A DNA stretch of 32,323 nt, from positions 1-32,323 of the forward strand of contig LWCA01000323.1 of the NCBI GenBank assembly GCA_001642005.1, read 5' to 3'. The stretch comes from Intoshia linei (Eukaryota; Orthonectida; Rhopaluridae). Of this stretch, positions 29,420 to 32,323 are shown in pieces. The stretch's first letter is position 1, and every line of letters begins with the position of its first letter. The position numbers and the translations under genes are program-made. The notes beneath the pieces are model-generated. The model was not told where the DNA came from and ran no database searches. It worked only from the letters and a program-made list of their open reading frames with translations.

Positions 29420-31465
29420 ATTTAGATCAGGGGTGGGCAAACCGCTTCCCGCGGGCATATTTTTGCCCGCTCAGGATTTCAGCTGATTATGTTAAATATC
29501 GATTAATATTTGAAACTTAATTTCAATATGAATTTTAACTTTAGTGGTATTTAACAGGTGACATATTTGCAATTTAAACTATTTTATCTACTCAATTTGA
29601 ATTTCAATGACCACAAATACATTATCCTTTAATGATCAATGGACCCATGAATATTTTGTTATCAATTATGAAGGTAAAGCGTTGTGTTTGATATGTGGGA
29701 AATTATATGGCCAGTTATGAAATTAGCTCCCTAATAGCTAAAAAATTAAAATCATACTAAGATGGTGAGTTTATAAAAGAATGTTTACTAAAAACGGCTG
29801 AGATATTAGTTCCAGATAAAATGCAGTTATTCGGAAAAAATAGTCTACCAAGAAAAAGCGTTACACAGCGAATTGGTGAAATAGCCGAAAATATTGAATT
29901 TTCATTAAAAAATATTTCACATACTTTTATATTTTATGGTTTGGCTATTGACAAAACAGCTAATATTACCAGCACGGCACAATTAGCTGTATTTATACGT
30001 GGGATTGATGTTAATTTTAACATTACAGAGGAGTTACTTAGTTTGAATACCATGTATAGAACTACAACTGGACATGATCTGTATTGTAATGTTAAATCTA
30101 TGATTCAAGACTAGAATTTATCTTTTGGTAAATTGTGTGACATTTCCACAGATGGAGCACCATCCATGGTAGCTACTCATAAAGGCCTTATTAATTTAAT
30201 TAAAATTGATCTGAGAGGCATGGGATATAATTCAGATGATCTAATCATGTCACTTTATTATTCATTAAGAAAATCTTTGTGCTCAGTCGTTAGACTTAAA
30301 AAATGTGGTATCGTCAATTACAAAGTGTATTAATTTCATTAAAAATAATGGTCTTAAATCTAGACAATTTAAAAAATTATTATTTGATCTTGAAGAAGAT
30401 TATGGAAGTTTAATATACAATTGAGAGATACGTTGGCTTTCCAAAGGATTTATGTTGAAAAGATTCTATCAACTGAAAAACAAAATAAAAATATTTATAC
30501 ATGCTAGAAATTACAATATGCCACAACTGCAAGACAAAGAGTGCTTATGTGATTTATCTTTTTTAGTTGATATCACTCAGCATCTAAACACGTTAAACTT
30601 AAAATTGCAAGGACCAAATATTTTAATAACTTCACTTTTAACAAATGTCAAAGTTTTTGAAAATATTTTAAAATTATACATGCATCACTTACAGCAAAAC
30701 GATACTACACATTTTCTATTTTAAAAGAGCAAAATCCAGAAAATACAATAAAATATGTACACTTTACTGTGAATTTGAAAAAAAGAGAATTAGAATTTAA
30801 TATTTTTGAGACACTTTTTAATGTCTTGCCACAAAATGTTCCCAGAATATTACATTTGGAATTCATCGAATTACAAGCTAATAATGCCTTACAATTTATA
30901 TGTAACTAAAGATAGATTTCATCATCTTCGAAATCATGGATTAAAAATTGCGTCACTATTTGGCACAACATATCGTTGTGAATAATTATTGTCCAAATTA
31001 AACTATGCAAAAAGCAAAATGAGGTCACGAATCACTGATAAGAACTTTGAAAGTCAATTACGTAAGACATCTTTATTACAATGTAATATAACTTCACTGT
31101 CTAAAAAGAAGCAGAACCCACCCTTCTCATTAAAAAAATACATATTTTCCGAATATATAAATAATTAAAATTTATATTTTCATTAATAAGTGATTAATAA
31201 ACTGTTTAACAATAAATTTCGTAAGCGTATTTTCGTTGCATTAAAAAATATATATCAGCGGTCTACAATATGTGAAGTTCACGCTGTGAACTTTGAATAA
31301 TTTCGTTACGATTGTAAGATACTGCATGTTTTTGACCATATTTTCTTGGAAACTAAAACAACTAGAAATATCAGAAAAAATTATTTTTCATATTGCCCGC
31401 GTGATTTTTTTGTTATGAAAATTTTGCTCGCCGACTAAAAAAGTTTGCCCATCCCTGATTTAGAT
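29420..31465 (+). mobile_element. hAT transposon inserted into the Tigger pseudogene
   Basis: CAGGGGTGGGCAAAC at 29428 and, read inward from 31457, CAGGGATGGGCAAAC match at 14 of 15 positions. The 8-bp target duplication ATTTAGAT is perfect on both sides (29420-29427 and 31458-31465). The element is 2030 bp. Its coding strand (+) is opposite to that of the Tigger gene. Subterminal cttcccgcgggcatattttt and, at the right, attgcccgcgtgattttttt are also partly inverted. Confidence 0.95.
29607..31165 (+). pseudogene. hAT transposase pseudogene (GTF2IRD2/ZBED5-like)
   Basis: From ATG 29607 the frame opens with FNDQWTHEYF...CLICGKLYG, a remnant of the N-terminal zinc finger. Further pieces follow: AIDKTANITSTAQLAVFIRG at 29950, CDISTDGAPSM at 30140 (the second catalytic Asp region of this group), INFIKNNGLKSRQFKKL at 30327, RWLSKGFMLKRFYQLK at 30433, then LVDITQHLNTLNLKLQGPN at 30565. 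These follow the order of GTF2IRD2/ZBED5-type hAT proteins. At least four stops or frameshifts separate them, so the copy is non-autonomous now although its target duplication is still perfect. Confidence 0.85.
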
Positions 31466-31760
31466 GGTAGATGTTATATATATAATGCAGTTTCGTCACA
31501 ATTGTTAATATCTTTTTTGTTTCGATTTTAGATTATCATAATCAACGAAAAATTTATCCAATTGTGTTTTATCGGATTCCTTTCACCATATAGACATTTA
31601 AATGATAAATTATGTCTTACTTTAAAACGCGCCAACCATCCATTAGACGCATTGAAATTTGCAATTCTTTGGCTACATTTAGCCCAATTGCTTTTAACGT
31701 TGTACCTGAAACAGAGATATTGTGTTTTCTCATTTTTAGAAGAGCCTTTATTGTAATTGT

Positions 31761-31889
31761 TATGTAAATAGTTGTTAAGTTGTATTTAAAGTGTTTATGA
31801 TTTTGTACACGTGATTAAATTGTTAATATATAAAATCATTACATCATAAAGTGATATAGCACGTTAAATTGTTTTTTTTAAATTTTTTC
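31761..31889. other. Short AT-rich spacer
   Basis: No gene or repeat end is recognised between the Tigger pseudogene and the retropepsin fragment. Confidence 0.4.
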
Positions 31890-32323
31890 TAGTAAATAAA
31901 TAACCCGTGGTATGAAAAAGGAAGGTGTTTGGAAAATGAGGTGGAATGGTGAAGATTTGAAAATGATGGTGGATACTGATGCAAGTGACAGCTTTGTGAA
32001 TGGTAAATTGGTGACTAATTGTACAAAATTTAGTGGTGAATCAAGGCAATTTTCCGGTGCATTTGGTGTACAGAAAGAATTACAGGAGAAATGCAAAATG
32101 AATGTGCAATATGGTGTTGTAATTTTTTCTATGTGATGTTATGTACTAGATAATTGTGTTGGGAAAATTTCGATGTGATTATAAGGTGCGATGTCTTAAT
32201 TAGATATGGTGTTAGTATTAACTTGAGGGATAATAGTTTGGTGTTTAATTTAGAAATAGATCAAGGTGGAACGGGGTCTAGTTCTAAATTAAAAGGTGAG
32301 GTGTGTAGTATAGTTGAATCTAC
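31890..32323 (+). pseudogene. Decayed retrotransposon aspartic protease (retropepsin-like) region
   Basis: From 31912 the frame reads WNGEDLKMMVDTDASDSFVN, then KFSGESRQFSGAFGV, resembling retropepsin-like domains of LTR retrotransposons in which an active-site DTGAS is followed by SFI. Here the glycine is Asp (DTDAS), which should inactivate the enzyme. After the stop at 32136 the similarity continues in another frame (near 32188: RCDVLIRYGVSINLRDNSLV), like the GxDFLxxYGxxIDxxxxxL block near the end of such domains. The region runs off the window edge. No LTR or reverse transcriptase is visible, so the element type is open. Confidence 0.55.

Larger units (their letters stand above)
28951..31760 (-). 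pseudogene. Tigger/pogo-type transposase pseudogene, split by a hAT element
   Basis: Reading minus strand from the right, 31740-31466 gives a CENP-B-like DNA-binding part (KALLKMRKHNISVSGTTL, then after a frameshift NASNGWLARFKVRHN). The first catalytic motif follows (CDETALYI), then a stop and HLPSK. After the 2-kb hAT insert the same protein resumes at 29427: SFVEKNDKCKGTIKTKEE, ISLLLCC, KLKNPQCMKNM, then IIIMLDNASCH (second Asp) and LPKNTTCLIQPLDMGIIKSF. The parts line up in the order of Tigger transposases, which belong to the DDE superfamily. There is at least one frameshift and two in-frame stops, so the gene is dead irrespective of the insertion. Terminal inverted repeats were not found, so the element's limits are unknown. 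Confidence 0.85.

Noticed and set aside
31562-31756. Plus-strand ORF near the right end
   Set aside because: It is the antisense shadow of the Tigger transposase DNA-binding region on the minus strand.

Overview
This is a strongly AT-rich stretch of an animal nuclear genome. Six host loci have spliced exons with GT/AG junctions. Five are recognisable as conserved animal proteins: makorin, a PFTAIRE-type CDK, Headcase, mitochondrial ribosomal protein S9 and APC/C subunit 2. The sixth is a pair of tubulin cofactor C genes. There are no operons, ribosome binding sites or CRISPR arrays. The gene set and the hAT, Tigger and piggyBac-like debris fit an arthropod, probably an insect, but the species cannot be named from the sequence. 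The most distinctive trait is intron size: 18 of the 38 introns I could place are 35-49 nt long.

Layout. 231-1094 (-) is the 5' part of a makorin gene whose RING part lies at or beyond the left edge. 1494-2116 is a piggyBac-like MITE. 2340-3214 and 5016-5967 (+) are tandem TBCC copies, separated by a deleted Tigger element (3928-4874). The first copy lacks the N-terminal coiled-coil exon. After a repeat-rich gap, 8832-13673 (+) is a 12-exon CDK14/Eip63E-like kinase. It converges on Headcase (13771-18685, -) with 97 bp between the stop codons. Then come MRPS9 (19951-24215, -, 14 exons) and ANAPC2 (24289-about 28318, -), whose stop codon lies only 73 bp upstream of the MRPS9 start codon.

The right end is transposon territory. 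A Tigger/pogo transposase pseudogene (28951-31760, -) is split by a 2.03-kb hAT element (29428-31457) with a perfect 8-bp target duplication. The window closes in a decayed retropepsin fragment. A second nested insertion, a hAT MITE inside an older hAT, sits in MRPS9 intron 12. A 2.9-kb kinase intron and a 3.2-kb Headcase intron hold more repeats.

The host genes do housekeeping and regulatory jobs: tubulin folding, cell-cycle kinase, mitotic ubiquitin ligase, mitochondrial translation and RNA binding/ubiquitin ligase. I see no shared pathway that would make them one functional system. All exon models were made by hand from splice signals, reading phase and family resemblance; transcripts would settle the uncertain ends.
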